A stretch of DNA of 64,000 bases from Casuarius casuarius (Eukaryota > Chordata > Aves > Casuariiformes > Casuariidae): positions 5,327,869-5,391,868 of the forward strand of contig PTFA01000054.1 of NCBI GenBank assembly GCA_003342895.1, written 5' to 3'. Below, piece by piece: positions 1 through 13,116 of this stretch. Position 1 is the first letter of the stretch. Each line of letters begins with the position of its first letter. A model generated the notes under the pieces. That model saw only the letters and a program-made list of their open reading frames with translations, was not told where the DNA came from and did no database searches. The translations under genes were made by a program, and so were the position numbers.

Positions 1-3000
1 ATAAGGTACAGTATCTCTTACACAGACCAGATTGCCAAAGACTTACTTTCTATTAAGAAAAATAAAGACCTTCCAAAAGATTTAATTAATTTTCTCTAGA
101 TACTTTACTTCCATTTATCAAAATAGGAGGTGTTCCATATAAACTGATTTGTTCAGTAAAATAATAGATGAGATGGAGAGAATGGAAAAGGAACGGACTT
201 TTTCTTTGTTGGTTGTCTATTGTACTACAATACTACAGTCTGAAGAACTACATGTAAGTAATTGTAATAAATGGCAAATTGGTGACTGTTCACTCTGTTG
301 TTTTGGACACCTGCATGAAATGCAGAAAAGCCCTGATGATGGCATACATTTACATTTGATTTTGACAGCATTCTGTCACTTCCAGTTTAATAAGTCTTTG
401 GAAACCTCTTGAAATGTGCTGGGTTTTTTGAAAAACTATTATTTAAGAAAATCATTTGCAAATACAAACTTGACACAGTGAATAAAGCAGCATTTATGCA
501 AACTTCCAGAATGAAGCTATGTCTACAGCAATCTTTTATAAATATTTATGATACTAATTACAGAATTTGTCCTAGTTTAACAGAGAGTGGGGTAACTAAA
601 GCACATTAGAAAAACAGAAAATGCAGTAGGCCATATCTTATTATAGCTATAAACTAACATTGTGGTAATATGCAGAAGGCCTTACCTTGAACATTTTTCT
701 ATAAATTATCTGCTGAAGTACTAAATGAAATGAAAGCACAATACATAAAAGCAGTAAAAGCAGATGTTAACTCTACATCCTAATATTTCACAATGCTCAG
801 TTAATATTTTTTATTATGCTTTGTAAAGAGGCAGTCATATATCATACTTCTACCTGCCCTGAGTTACAGTTGGACTATCCCAGCTTTGCATTCAAGCTTC
901 TTCCTTCTGACAGTGTCTGTCGTTAATCACTGGCTTTTAAAAAACAGCAAGGCTTGCACTGTGAGATACTGGCATTGGATTGAGCGTATTGGCTTGTTTG
1001 TTTAATGACTGAAATGAATAGCTTCCTTGACTCCATCACTCCTTGCCATAGGCTGCCATTGATTTTTCCCTTCTCTGCTTTTGCTTTTAAGGAACTTTTG
1101 TTCCCTGCCTCACCAGATCTGATCCAGAACTCACAGGTGTGAAAAGGAATTGTTCTTTCAACTCCAGCGGACACTGGAAAAGACTCCGGTTTAGGCTGCT
1201 TGTGTTTTAAACAGTTTGTTTCTCATTCATCTTTACTGCTATAATTCTGGAGTTATTACATTACAATTAATGGTGACTGAACCTATATAAAAGCCCATAG
1301 AAAATTAGACGAGAATCCCCTTACAGGAATTTGAATTCAGTAGGCATCAACTGAAGTTGGGCATTAATCAGACCGGCACCTATGTGAGAAGCATTTCCAC
1401 GGCGGTATGTAAAGGGCAAAAACTGGGCCTAACTTATGTCCCTGTGCTGCTCCCAAGACTGCAAGGAGAAGGAGATTTCTGGGATTTACGAAAAATCAAC
1501 ATAAGGAGATGATTCTATAACAGTATCTATGGAAATGAGAAAGGCCAAAGGAGAAAGAGACCTTTAAGAGAATATTAGCACAGAGAAAGGACATATACAT
1601 ACTTTGAAAATGCATTTGGAACTTTTTTACAACCTCTAATAGTTCTTTATTTTTAGTGGTCCATCTGGATGTGTGTTGTGTCAGATACCCTCTAAGGAAA
1701 AGTCAGACTAGGTCCTTCCAGGGTAAGAAACTAGTTGTTAACTATCTTGCTGTTACTATTTGCTGTAATAGGAAAGACGGAATAGACTGTGCATTGTAGT
1801 AAACAAATGGATGTTTAAGGTCCTAACAGTTGTGAATGCTGTCTGTGATGCCTGCACAGGATTCCAGGGAAACACTGAGAATAAATCTCAGCTACGCTGG
1901 TTCCCTTACTGTTTGGATATTTGGTTAACAAACGTGGCGCAGCTGAGTAGGTCATTTACTTCAGCAATGGTATTATAGCAAATAATTTGTAGAAGACCAT
2001 GCCTATAGACTTCTCTCCTATCAGGGTTTTTTTCTGTCTTAAATTCTGCTGGGTTTCTCAAATATTTTTTTCTTAGCCATTTAACGGCATAAGTCAAACT
2101 AGAAAATCTGGTAAGAAGAGTGAAAAGAAAAGGGCAGTTTCTGTTAAAGCTTGGATAAAGACAGTATACACCTTTACTGCTCTTGAGGGAAGGTGAGTGG
2201 GCAACAGCAGTATAAAAGAATTTAAAAAGCCTTTGGTCTGTCTGGGAAAACTGATACGCTTTTTCTGCACAAGAGCAACTGCCATAGTATTTCATTATGA
2301 AGCACAAACTAACCTTAAGGTGTCTTAGTCTTCTGCCCCAGGTGACGGGTTCTGTGCAGTATTTTCTGCAGGCCTGGTGTAGCACAGCGTTTCAGCCTCG
2401 TTGTTTCTTTGTTGACTATAAAGAACAGAGATGGCACATGCACAGCCACGCTCCCGGCGTGTCCCACCTGGGAGCCTGCATGTCCAAACACCTCAGGGCC
2501 TGCAGGACACCCCTTGCAGGTACCTTCCCAGCAGCAAATCATCCCTCCGGGCCCGGGTCCCAGGTCCGCACACAGCCCCTGGACTGCAGGCTCTCTGCTG
2601 CTCAGTTATAAACAGCTTTTAGGTTATGTGTCTTGGGTATATTTACTGGAAAATATTAGAACAGGGTAGCATACTCCTAGAGATTACAGTGCTGCTGTAA
2701 GTCTCAGTGAGTCTCTTTACACGTAGAAACAAATCTGTTTGATGTTATGCGTACAGTTACTAGGATGCAAACTGCATTTTAGCATTTCGTCTTACCCTTT
2801 CATAGACTTTGACCTCTGAATGCTTTAAGGATTGCTAGAAATTATTTCACCCTCTTGATTAGACCTGAGATGTCTGAAAGATACTTTTCTCCCCTGCTTT
2901 TTCCAGATTTTCAGCTTTCGATTCATTATGGCAATCTGCATTTGGGAATTCGCATTGCTTTAGTACTGCTGTGTAAATGCACAGAGAAGTGCCAGCAATT

Positions 3001-3660
3001 TTATGGTGGTTTATACTGCAGTCAGCAATAGAGAGAGACAGCAGAGAAAGGTGTAGAATTGGCTATTAAGGATGATTGAATGGTTAAAGCTATCACCCAG
3101 GCTGTGATGCTAGAAATCAATACCTGACATGGTGATTTCAAATCCAATAGATAAAGATAAAATAATTGAGGTAGCTCAGTGCAAATAGAAAGGAGACTGA
3201 CTCATGAATACTCTCCAGCACCACCAAGAGACCAAGCTGTGCATGGACATCCCAAGAGAAAAGGTCCAAAGTTCAGAGGCAGGAAAACATACGTAAAATC
3301 TCATGCTCTGTATGCAGTACATGTGCAAATGCACAACTTTTGCACAAATTACTCTTCTGCACCTTGTCTAGTTTTCTTCCTTATGAAAAAAGAACTCCAG
3401 CTTCAGTGTAGCAAAATTGCCATGCTACAACTTTGTGAGAAGGATGGGGCCTGCTTGCCTAGTCGTATCAAAAGAAAATACAAAATAACAAAATCTGAAT
3501 AGCAAATGTTACTTGACAACTGCTGCTGAACACTTCCCTCAGCAAACTTCCTTGCCACTCCAGGAACAGTTCAATCTCTCTTTCTCTGTTTGGTTTTTGT
3601 CTTTAAATCTTTTTATCTTTAAAACTAATCTATCTTTTTACCTTTAAATCTTAATGGAAT
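1..3660. other. AT-rich unannotated DNA
   Basis: No gene or recognisable repeat family was found here. The sequence is AT-rich with few CpGs, typical of vertebrate intergenic or intronic DNA. A GC-richer patch at about 2430-2600 is open in more than one frame on both strands, which is what a locally stop-poor composition gives, so I do not call a gene. The longest minus-strand open frame (1906-2385, 159 codons) shows no domain, no signal sequence and no family resemblance, and its length is expected by chance in a window of this size. Confidence 0.6.
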
Positions 3661-3670
3661 TATATTTTTA

Positions 3671-3775
3671 TATTTGCAGAATTAGGACTCAGGAAGGCTG
3701 AGTCATAGAGTCTTTCCTCATTGTCACAGAGGGCAAAGAGTGAAGATGAGGTGAATTCTAGCACTGAGTATATCT
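3671..3775 (+). repeat. possible MIR/CORE-SINE-like relic
   Basis: The segment reads like a degraded MIR-type SINE core: a 'cag...ggactcaggaaggctgagtca' style stretch, then a 'tcctcattgtcacagaggg' stretch, then 'gaattctagcactgag'. This is the same order as the 'gaaactgaggcacagag', 'ttgcccaaggtcacacagc' and 'gattcgaaccca' blocks of the MIR consensus. The match is by eye, with many mismatches. It could equally be unrelated unique sequence. Confidence 0.28.
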
Positions 3776-4550
3776 AAATCAGTGAATTTCAACATGTGAC
3801 TAGTGATTCTGTGGGCACTGATGGCAACTTCTAAGGCTATATGAAAACCGAAGGACAATTTTCTTGGCCATTTGGGACAAGTAAAAAAAAAAGAAAAAAA
3901 GCACTTATGTGCTATACATATGCCCTGTCTGAAAAATGTCTAGAGGGTGTGCAAATTTTTAGGGGGTCCACTGGCAAAAAAAGTTTAAAACAACTGGCTC
4001 TGCATGCTCTATGTTGAAGGTTGGTACATAACAACACAATTTCTATTCCTTTCCAGCCATGGCCTTTTTCATGTTAAAAAAAAATTTGCCTCTCAAGGTG
4101 GACCTGCTTGTACCACTGCTCTCTGCTGAATTTTTGGACAAGAAGTTATAGAAACTGCTTCCTTGAAGGTTCTGGCAAGAAAACTGCCTGGGAAGTGTCA
4201 CTCTATGGCCTTAAAACACTTACCTGCTGACCAGAGGCTGCTGGTGGGACTGAAGAGTGCAAAGACCTTGGCTGAGTCCAGGTGCCTCTGCCTCTGGGGT
4301 CGACAGAAACCAATGTGATTTTACAGGTACCCAGACAGCCCAACTGCAGCTTCCTAGTGGCAATTACACAGGTGGCATTTCAGTCAGAACTCAGACTGCT
4401 CCATGTTTCTAGCAGTATAACATCAGCAAGAGGAGTTGGGTTTTTTGGTTTGAGGTTTCCATTGGAAAGGATACTAATGAGCATGTTCACTTGCAAAGGT
4501 ATTTCTTTTGTGGTATCATTGCTGTCTAGGGAAGAACTTAACACTTTAAA

Positions 4551-4590
4551 GTTGGTTTGGGTTGGGTTGGGTTGGATTTTGTTTTGTTTT
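4551..4590 (+). repeat. TTGGG / TTTTG simple repeat
   Basis: About four imperfect TTGGG-type pentamers (GTTGG, TTTGG, GTTGG, GTTGG) run into a short TTTTG stretch. It resembles a telomere-like G-rich strand only superficially: the unit is a pentamer, not TTAGGG. It is a low-complexity tract with no evident function. Confidence 0.8.
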
Positions 4591-5179
4591 CCCAGTAGCA
4601 ATCATTATTTCTCAGTATGAATTTTTTAAGTTGATTCTTATGGGTAAATTTTCAGACCTGCTCTTGGAGAAGATGTTTTGTACCAGTAACTTTGCTTGCG
4701 TTAGGGAACATTATCAGCAAGAACTCAGCCAATCTCATTCAACAGAAGCTCTGCTGGTAAGATTGGATCACAAGATGAGCCACAAAAATGCAAGTAGGCT
4801 TTACTTTCTCCCCTTAAGCTAAGCTTTTCTGTCCTGTCTCTCTTACCTTTCTGACACCATGTGATGGAAAAATATCTCCAGCCCAAATCTCCTGCAGCCA
4901 GTTCAGCTGCACTCTTACATTTAGTGATGTGGATTGAAAAGTGATAGACATTTTTTCTTCCCTTTAAAAAGCAAAGAAGCTACTCCAGAGAAATGTATTG
5001 GGTGTTGATAAAAATGGAATGATTAATTTACATGTACAGCTGCCTTCGAGGCTGACAGTCATCCACTTGACAGGATAGAGCAGCCAGATCTACCAGAAAT
5101 GAATATTTCATAGCAAAACTTGGCTCTTTCTGATAAACAGGGGAGAGGTGCAGCACTGCCATAGGCCAACTTCTGTCAG

Positions 5180-5282
5180 AGGAAAGCAATTGCCGTGAGT
5201 GGCAATGATCTTTGGAGCATATAAATGGCCTGTGCTGCACCACTCTCTTAGACTGAGTCTTGATTCCATGATTTTATGATCT
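5180..5282 (+). repeat. possible CR1 3'-tail relic
   Basis: The segment ends in 'gattccatgattttatgat', a decayed version of the ATTCTATG octamer repeats that terminate CR1 LINEs. It is preceded by 'aatgatctttggagc', which resembles the CR1 3'-end text 'gatgatctctggaggt'. The sequence between is not clearly alignable, so this is a weak call. Confidence 0.3.
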
Positions 5283-5289
5283 CCTTTTA

Positions 5290-8200
5290 CTTTTTACTGC
5301 TATTTCAGGTGTTCCACAATGTTAGCGTGTATTTGCTTGGAAGAAACTAACCTGATACTGGTAGTAGAGATTTATGTGGTAAAAAGGTTCCAAAGGTAGA
5401 ATGATAATTCCTTCTCACAGAAGGAAGAGCTTTTCTTTGTTTTAGTTAAGAAAGCTATTGGGTGACTAAGGACAGTTCCCAGAGACCGTCTGTCTACTAA
5501 GGCTGTAACAGAGAAGGTGTCTACCAGGCATCTATCATTGTGTAAGCCTTATTATAGCCACAGTTATTTTTATTCACTGGTATATTTTCTGTATTATACC
5601 CATTGTTCTTATATTAGCTATATGACTCATTCAGCTACATATCTGAATATTTAAGAATTGATCCTTAATTTTTCTTAATGAGTCATTAGAAGTTGATTTA
5701 ATTATATGAATAGGCAGCTAATTAAGCACTAAACCTACTTAAATGAATATTTGGCCTGCTAAACAGGGAGTGGGTAGCCTAACTTGGAGATGCCCATCTT
5801 TTGAAGTCTGATCTTCCACCAGATACTCTGTGCTATCAATCTACTGCAAACCTGACCACTGTCTTTTGCTGAGTGTGTACCAGCTATTGCTTACCTAAAG
5901 GTTTTAGTATTGGTATCATCCAGGAAGTCAACATAAATCTGAGTAAAGTAACTGACAGTTAAATACCATAGCTGGCTTGTTCGCAGAGCACCAGCACAGC
6001 AAAACCCAATAGCCTATTGTTTTCTGATCTACATATCCATAAATCAATCATTATTATTTATGTCTTCATCAGAACAATCAAGATGAATTGCTATAAAGAC
6101 AGCCTATTTGAAGATGTTCCATTAAGTGGAGATCTATGCCTAACACAGTCCGTTCAAAACAATTAGGTCACAACATGTCTAGCTTGATTCACTGCTCGTC
6201 TATTGTTTTTCAGACTAATAAACTATGCAGTCAGATTTATGTTCTTATTACATAAAACATAAAGACTCACTGGTCATCAGAGACACCTCTTGCATTGTGC
6301 TATCAATAAGTGGAAAAGCAACAGGTTTAGCAGAAAGTTTAGGCACTCTTAAGCCCTCAAAGAGGGGGCAAATCTCAGCCTTTGTAATTTGTAGAAGACA
6401 GTGGCTATCTAAAGGAAACGACAAACATACCTCTGTGTTTCCCCTATATTTTATGCCTTGCAAGATTAAGTCCAGATTCCAGTAGCTTTCCTCATGCAAT
6501 GAATTTTTTTAGTCCATGAGTATTCACATGTGGCTGAATAAAAATATGGGAGAAGTTTGGTATTAATCACTGTTAACAAAGATAGCAAAATCTGTTTTCA
6601 TTGGTAATATAATCAAAAACATTGGGGGCTTAATGCTTTGCAATCCAGTCATCAAAAAAGTTTAAAATGTTACTAAGTTATAAAAAATCCTTCCTCTCCC
6701 TCATTCTCTCTCAACAGTTGTATTTCTCTGTCTTCCGGTGGACACCAATTAAACTGGTACTCAGTGCAAAATACAATGAAAAGAAAAAAGGGCATTGATA
6801 AAGTTAAATAAAAGATATTGTATGGGGTTTTTCAACAATGTCAATGCTGCTGCTTTTGGGGGTAGAAAAAGGAAAATCAAGCTTGCAGGAATGCCTTTTT
6901 CTTCTAGGTAGAACTATTGTTCCTTGACGTCACTCCATCATAGTTGTTCCAACTATTGTTGCTTGAAGTACAACAAATTTTTGCTGAAAAGGTGTCCTCT
7001 ATGCATCTCCTTGCAGTAATTATATACTTGGGCTCTAGGAACAGCAATAAAAATATAGAGGTCTGCATCGTTTGCACCAATTGTTTGGGAAGCAAACACG
7101 GACGTTGTAGCACATTATTTTTCTAGTGTAAAGCAAAACTTACCTGGTTTTCTTAGCTACTGTTCATTGTGAGATTCATTATTTGTAGCTCTTCCAAACC
7201 GTTCTAAGGAGAGGGAGGTAAGAGCAGAGTCTGGGGGTATTGTACTTTTTAAGACTCAGAAGATAATGCAGAGAGGTGTCCCAATACGCTTATTCAGTAA
7301 TATCCACTGCACCCCCACAAGCATCTAAATGTATGTGCAGGGAAAAACAGACCATATGCACACTGAGACCCTGCCTCGTGAGGGTGTCCGGGCTTTCAGC
7401 CGTGCCTGCCATCACTGCCTCGATCCCTGAATGCATGAGGGGAGCTCAGCCCTGGCTTCTGCAAGGCTGATGTAGAGGAAGAATGAACTGCTTTGTCTCT
7501 CTTTCCCTACTCTAGTGCTCTTACTGCTATGCTCATAATTTAGCAATGTCGACCTATATTTTTAAAAGAACGAATAACTAAATAAGAACGAGAAGACAAA
7601 AGACTCTCCTGTTTTTTCCTCCAGAAAAGTATGATGAGCAGAAGCTCTTTTCTGAAGCATTCCAGTGCTGTTTCTGAGGGGAAGAGGTGCTTTAAGGTCA
7701 GAGGCAGCTATTTCAGGAATACATGCTGGCAATATTATCTCAGGAGCTCCATCAGTGAATTCAAACAGGTATTGTAGAGTAAAACACTAATTAAAGGGGC
7801 AGGTTTTGGTCTCTTAGACTTCACCAAGGTTTGTATTTGACCCAGAGAAAGCAAAAGTGTCAGAATTACACTGGAGAAAAACACTATAATAAAGTTTTCA
7901 GAGTGAAATGTTAGACAAATATATTCTCCTACCCTCAGAGTGCTATTAACCGGAATATCATTGATTTCTTTGACAATAGAGTTATAAAAACTTTAGTAGG
8001 AGCTGTATAAATGATTGATGGCAAGATAAGTTATGAGGAAAATGTAAATGACTAAATACTGATTAAATGTTGAGAAACAGCTGAAATGTTTTGAAACTCA
8101 AAAAACATAGGATTGCCTGCAAATTGATCATAGGAAAAGAAACTTGGAATCAGTAACTGCTACTGAAAAGGAAGGTCGACTGGACCTTGAAATAGCTTCT

Positions 8201-8600
8201 CAAGAAATGCAATGGAAATCTTTTACATGCAGCTGAGACTGTACAGGACATTGAAAAATACAGCATTGACGATGGGAAGGATTGCACAGGCAGTCTGTAT
8301 TAGTCCACCCCATAAGCCGTTTGTGTGCCTCCATGACTACTAAAAAAACTACTGTACACCCCTATGGCACATAGAAGGGCCCTTTAGGATCAGCCATATG
8401 TGCTTATCATCTAAAATAGCAACAAAAGACAGAAATGGAAGGCATCTTCTGAGTCTTGTCTCTTTGTACCACCGGAAAGCACACCGCATAATCTCATTCA
8501 GAAATTTGTGAAGCTCCATTTTAAACCTAATTAGATTTTGCTCCTCTGATTCCATCCAATAGCTGCCGCAGAACCTCACTGCTCTCACACAAACCTTCAT
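5290..8600. other. AT-rich unannotated DNA
   Basis: No gene, RNA gene or confident repeat was recognised. Several short open frames on both strands (60-87 codons) have no domain or composition that separates them from chance. The part at about 8340-8600 adjoins the old CR1 to its right and may be its eroded 3' extension, but I cannot align it. A GC-richer patch lies at about 7310-7470. Confidence 0.55.
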
Positions 8601-10200
8601 CTAATTTCAACCCATATTTATTCATGAGTGCTTACAATCATTTGTTCTTGTGCCAGCACTGTCCTCTAGTTTAAATAGCTCTTCTCTTCCCCAGTACTTT
8701 TTATCAGGGGCAATTATATCCCCTTTTCTTCCTTCATGTTGCTAGGATAACCAAGCCAAGTTCCCTTATTCTCCTCATGTAAGATAGGCTCGTCTTTCCC
8801 CTGATCATTTTAGTAGCACTACTTGGCACTTTCTGTAGCTTGAATTCATCTTTCCTGCATGTGAGTGACCAAAGTGTGCGCAGCATTCCTGATGAGCTCT
8901 CGCTAGCGCTCTCTGCAGTGGTATTTATAGGTTCCCTGTCTTTAGTGGGAATATCTCACCTGATGCATTTGCTTTTTTCATGACCACAGCACATTTGCGG
9001 CTCATAGTCATGCTGTGATTGATTAAAACAATAGATCTTTCTTTTCCTCTGTCACTTCCAATTGATGAGTCTCCTGTTTATAGTAGCAGTTCTTGCTGGT
9101 GTCTTTAAGTGCATGAGATGCACTTTGTACTATTAACTTTCATCCCATCTCTGTTGCTGCTGTTCGTTAGGTCATTCAGTTCTTCCTGTATGATATGCTG
9201 ATTCTTCTGTGCATTGATGATGCTTCTCAAATTTGTGCCATCAGTAAATATAGTTATTACATTCCTAGTTCTGGTTCCAAGGTCGTAAATCCATGAGATC
9301 AGCTGCAATCCCTGAAGAACTCCACCAGTTACTTCCATCCAGCCCTATCAATACAGTCTGTTATTGTTTCTCCTTTATCTTCTCTCCTAATGATTCCTGC
9401 AGCAATGACCATTTCCATCATTTTAACCTAATTATTTCCTGTGAGATACTGTTCCATGATATTTATTGAAATCACATGGAATGAGCTCTGTCACTCACCG
9501 CTTATTCAAAAAATACAAGTATGTTATCGAAGGAGATGTTTAGCATGACTAGAACCACATTTGGCAACCCTTTCTGTATGATTTTTGCCAACCTATTTAA
9601 CTCCACCTATATTTCATTATGCTCATGTCTCTTTCCTTCAAAATTTGTTCAAAAGGCTGATGTTGGACAAACTGGACTATGTTTGTGCTGAATATCTTTC
9701 TTTGGTATGGGTACGCCTGCTGTTTTGCACTCAGACAGTACTGCCTTCGAATTGGAAGATTAGTTATAAAATCTTTCCACTGGACCTAACATTTTCTATC
9801 AGACCATATATACTCTAGGGTTTATCTGCCACCTCAGTCTGTGTATGTCAGCTCTCTTGATTTAGATATGGCAGTTTCCAATTCTAAATATAACTCCGCT
9901 AGCAGTTTAGCATCCTCCTCCTTACTGAAAATTGAAGCAAAGGACCCATGTCATGTTTGTCCCACATTTCAATCCCTTCCACACTGTCTTGTGGCCCCAG
10001 AATGTTTTCCCTCTCCTTCTTGGATTGGCAGCTCTCCTGTTTTCCCTCTTCTTTCTTGGCAACAAGAAAATCTTTTACGCAGTTTGCTGCTGAGAGGTTT
10101 GTGTGCATATATTTTTGAATTTCTTTAGCAAGGCCATGGTTTGATTATTTTGGCTATTCTGACTTTATCATATGCCCTCTGCTCTCCAAAAGATAGCTGA
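8600..10200 (-). repeat. ancient CR1-lineage LINE relic (ORF2 remnant)
   Basis: Read on the minus strand, the frame at 9105-9338 carries a recognisable CR1 reverse-transcriptase core: a GGVLQG block (family form xGVPQGS), then a block around FTDGTNL (family FADDTKL), then an IIQEELNDLTN...DGMKVNSTKC block (family IQxDLDxL...RNLMKFNxxKC). These blocks are in the right order with roughly the right spacing. The catalytic two-aspartate motif is damaged (FTDG in place of FADD), and stops and frameshifts break the frame on both sides. Further right, the plus-strand text near 9900-9960 (tactgaaaattgaagcaaagg) matches the reverse complement of upstream CR1 ORF2. Left of 9100 the text fits the decayed 3' part, but no octamer tail is visible, so the 3' end is lost or unrecognisable. 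CR1 ORF2 normally encodes endonuclease plus reverse transcriptase for target-primed retrotransposition; this copy is dead. Divergence is high, suggesting a pre-avian or early avian insertion. Outer boundaries are approximate. Confidence 0.65.
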
Positions 10201-10506
10201 CAGTCTTTTTTTAACAATCAACCATCTGTTCTATTTCTTGCAGGTTTTAGTTTGTTTTCAGCGTCTTTGACTGAGAGGAAGAAAGATATTTTTTGTCAGT
10301 AGAATATCAGATAATCTTTTTTAAGCCTAAGAAAACTTTCCTAAGGCAACTTTTCTAAGATACACAAGTATAAAAAGGCTCTCAAGAACAGAGGAGGCCT
10401 GAGGTTATATAAGCTGGGATCTGTTCACTGTAGAGAAAGGAGAGGTAACACTAGAGGTGCCTGGGATGTTTTATGTGTGCTGAAGTAAGAAAATATCCCA
10501 GAGAAT

Positions 10507-10518
10507 GGGGGGGGGGGG
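10507..10518 (+). repeat. homopolymer G run
   Basis: Twelve consecutive G bases. Tracts like this are error-prone in sequencing and may have the wrong length in the assembly. Confidence 0.95.
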
Positions 10519-12642
10519 AAATGGAAGATTTTGGGTATTAGCTCAGGTCTTCCTCCACAGATGACTTTTAGTATGGTAAATATTTATCACTATCACTATC
10601 AATATTTTCACATGTCTCTAAAGGAAAGATTGTGTTTTCTCTGTTTTTTTTTCTTTATCCCACCTTGCTTTGCTAAGATGTTCAGGTCTTCCTGTTAGCT
10701 GATGTTGTGGCAATGAAAGAGATCCTCAAATATAGTAATTACCTCTTGAAAGCTCTACTAACAGGTAGAGCAAGAATAGCTGAGCCTTCTGCGATGAGGG
10801 AGAAGAGAGGCACTAGAGGAAAGAAATGCTTGATAAGCCCATGAGCAAAGACTGGAGGATGAAGTGATGGATGGATGGAAAGAGGGGCAACCATGTTTAG
10901 TCTCTGGAAAGGAAATACTTACTATTCTTAGTATTTTACTTTGTGTGCTTATGAAGGAACTCTTATGAAACTGATTTAAATGAGGAATAAAATCAAACAT
11001 AATTAATTCACTTTCATTTGTAATTCATCAGTTTAGTCTCTATCTTTTTTCTGCTTTTGTGTTTTGGTTTTAGTAAGACTCTGTGTTGTCTGGGAAATTT
11101 GCGTTGTGTAGTCCTTTGGAGAAAACTAAATGGAAATGAGCTGAGAGGAGCTTACCAAGCTCTGCGGCTCTGTGAGCCTGGGCAGCACATCTGTCCTCAG
11201 ACTGGAGCGCAGCTCCGCAGGATGCTGCACTACTGACGGAAGTGGTGGTTTGCACCTCATGGCTCACTGGAACCCTATGAAATGCCAAATACACCATAGG
11301 CATGACAGTATAATGTAACTGATCTGTAGCATCTATAGACAGAAAAGGTATTTTAATATGATGCATCTGTGATATAAATGAGGTAAAGCCCAGCCCCACT
11401 GCATGTTATAGGTATTTGCTTTTCTTATATTGCTTCCTCCACTTCTAGTTCCAGGATTAGGGAAAAAACACTGGATGCAAGAAACTAGGTTTACTGCACT
11501 CCACCCTTGCTTGCAACCGAAAATGGGGAAGCAGACAATACCCAATTTCAGTTACACAGGGGAGACCAATGCATGTTGTTTGTGTTTCATGGTGTCATGT
11601 TCTAATGACCCAAGAGACAGAAGCAATCCACATCCTCTGGTCTTGTTCTTATTTGCATTTGCTCAGCCCACTGCATGGAAGGATTGGCAAAGACCTCTTC
11701 TGAACCCTGTTTCATCATATGATGGATAATCTCAAACCAAATATGATGCTTGTATTTGAAACATCGTGGAGGAGGAGGAGGATTTTTTTATAGGACAAAC
11801 ATTTAAAAGAAACATAGCATCTGTCAAGGAGCTTGAAGCTAAACTAAGTGGAGTATGGGAACTTCTACTAATGTATGTGGCAGCTGCAGAGTATTGATGA
11901 ATATGCCAGTTTAAGCGTAGAGAGAAACTACATCCTTACAGAAACTAGACTTTAACCTTCAAATTCTAAAATAAATCTTCTGGAAAACATTTTAATCTAT
12001 TCATATTATCTCTATATCCAGACAATGGTGTGGATATATTTAATAGTTGCATTTTTAGAAAGGTTAGAAAACTAATAACTATTTAGGCTCATGTGAATGG
12101 TTAATTAAAATCGCATAAACAGACATTGTGGTACCTAGGCAACCTAGTTTAATGCCTTGTTTTAACTCTGGAAACAGTCCACTGAACATAAGCTTTGAAG
12201 AATAACTGCAGGGATCGTTAATGCCCATCTGTAAGACAAGGACAGATATTATAATGCTCATATAAGTGAGTGACAGCTGCAGTATATATAGGAACCATGC
12301 ATCCCATGGCCTTATGATCTATTTCAAAGAAACATTTAATAAAATTACTGTCTTCCTGTGCTACATTGGCTTTGTCCTCACAATAAGTACAAATGAGGGG
12401 TGATTTGTCAGGGGTTGTAGTCTGCGAAGTCAGGGACACCTGTCACTGACTGCATTTTAGAGGCAAGGACACAATTTATGCACTTAAATTAGTAGGCTAC
12501 CTATTAGATAGTGAGGGTGGCTTCCTCGAAACAGCAATTCATACCATCTAATTTAGGCTTCTGCTCTGAAATGCTCTGTTTTGGGGCTCACCTGTTTCCA
12601 CTGGCTGCCAAGAGACTTGTTTGCTGAGGGACACTTCTGAGG

Positions 12643-12667
12643 CAGATCGAGTGCAGGGCTCGATCTG
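12643..12667. repeat. perfect 9-bp inverted repeat
   Basis: CAGATCGAG, a 7-base spacer (TGCAGGG), and CTCGATCTG form a perfect 9-bp stem. It contains two CpGs per arm pair in an otherwise CpG-poor area. A direct near-repeat (ctgaggcaga / ctgaggcgga) brackets it at about 12638-12690. It could form a hairpin in RNA, but there is no other evidence of an RNA gene. Confidence 0.75.
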
Positions 12668-13079
12668 TTGTGTCCGTCTCCTGAGGCGGATGCCTGCCAG
12701 CTGTTGTGCTCAAAGAAAGATGCAGCCCAGGATGAGGGTCTGCTGGTAGGAAAGCTACCTTACGTGGTCATATCTGTTCCAGTTAACCAGCAGTTTAAGC
12801 TACATTGTTTGACTGCAGGAAAGTGGTGATTCATCTCATTTCATTGACAAAGCAGAGCCAGACTGCACAGCCTTTCCTCCAGTCCTTGGCTCCCAAAAGG
12901 CTCTACCCATCAGGGGCAGGGAGTCTGGCTCTGCCTCCTGGCAACCAGTTGATTGCCACAGCAATCCAGATGTAAGGTTTCTTTATATATACATTTTTTT
13001 TCTGTAGCAGAGAAATGAGAGGGAGATGGCACCATTTAATTAATAGAAGCAAAAGAAAACTCCTTCAAAATAGTTAGCA

Positions 13080-13116
13080 AGACCCTTCTAAGAGGGTCTA
13101 AAGACTTCTTAAGAAG
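13080..13116. repeat. two adjacent short inverted repeats
   Basis: The first is a 7-bp stem, AGACCCT / AGGGTCT, with a 6-base loop (13080-13099). Five bases later comes a perfect 12-bp palindrome, CTTCTTAAGAAG (13105-13116). Both are directly visible. No function can be assigned. Confidence 0.75.

Noticed and set aside
1906..2385. 159-codon minus-strand open frame
   Set aside because: No domain, no family resemblance and no splice context. With a stop probability of roughly 6% per codon and six frames over 64 kb, a frame this long is expected about once by chance.
4551..4590. Interstitial telomeric repeat
   Set aside because: The unit is TTGGG, not TTAGGG, and there are only about four copies, grading into TTTTG.
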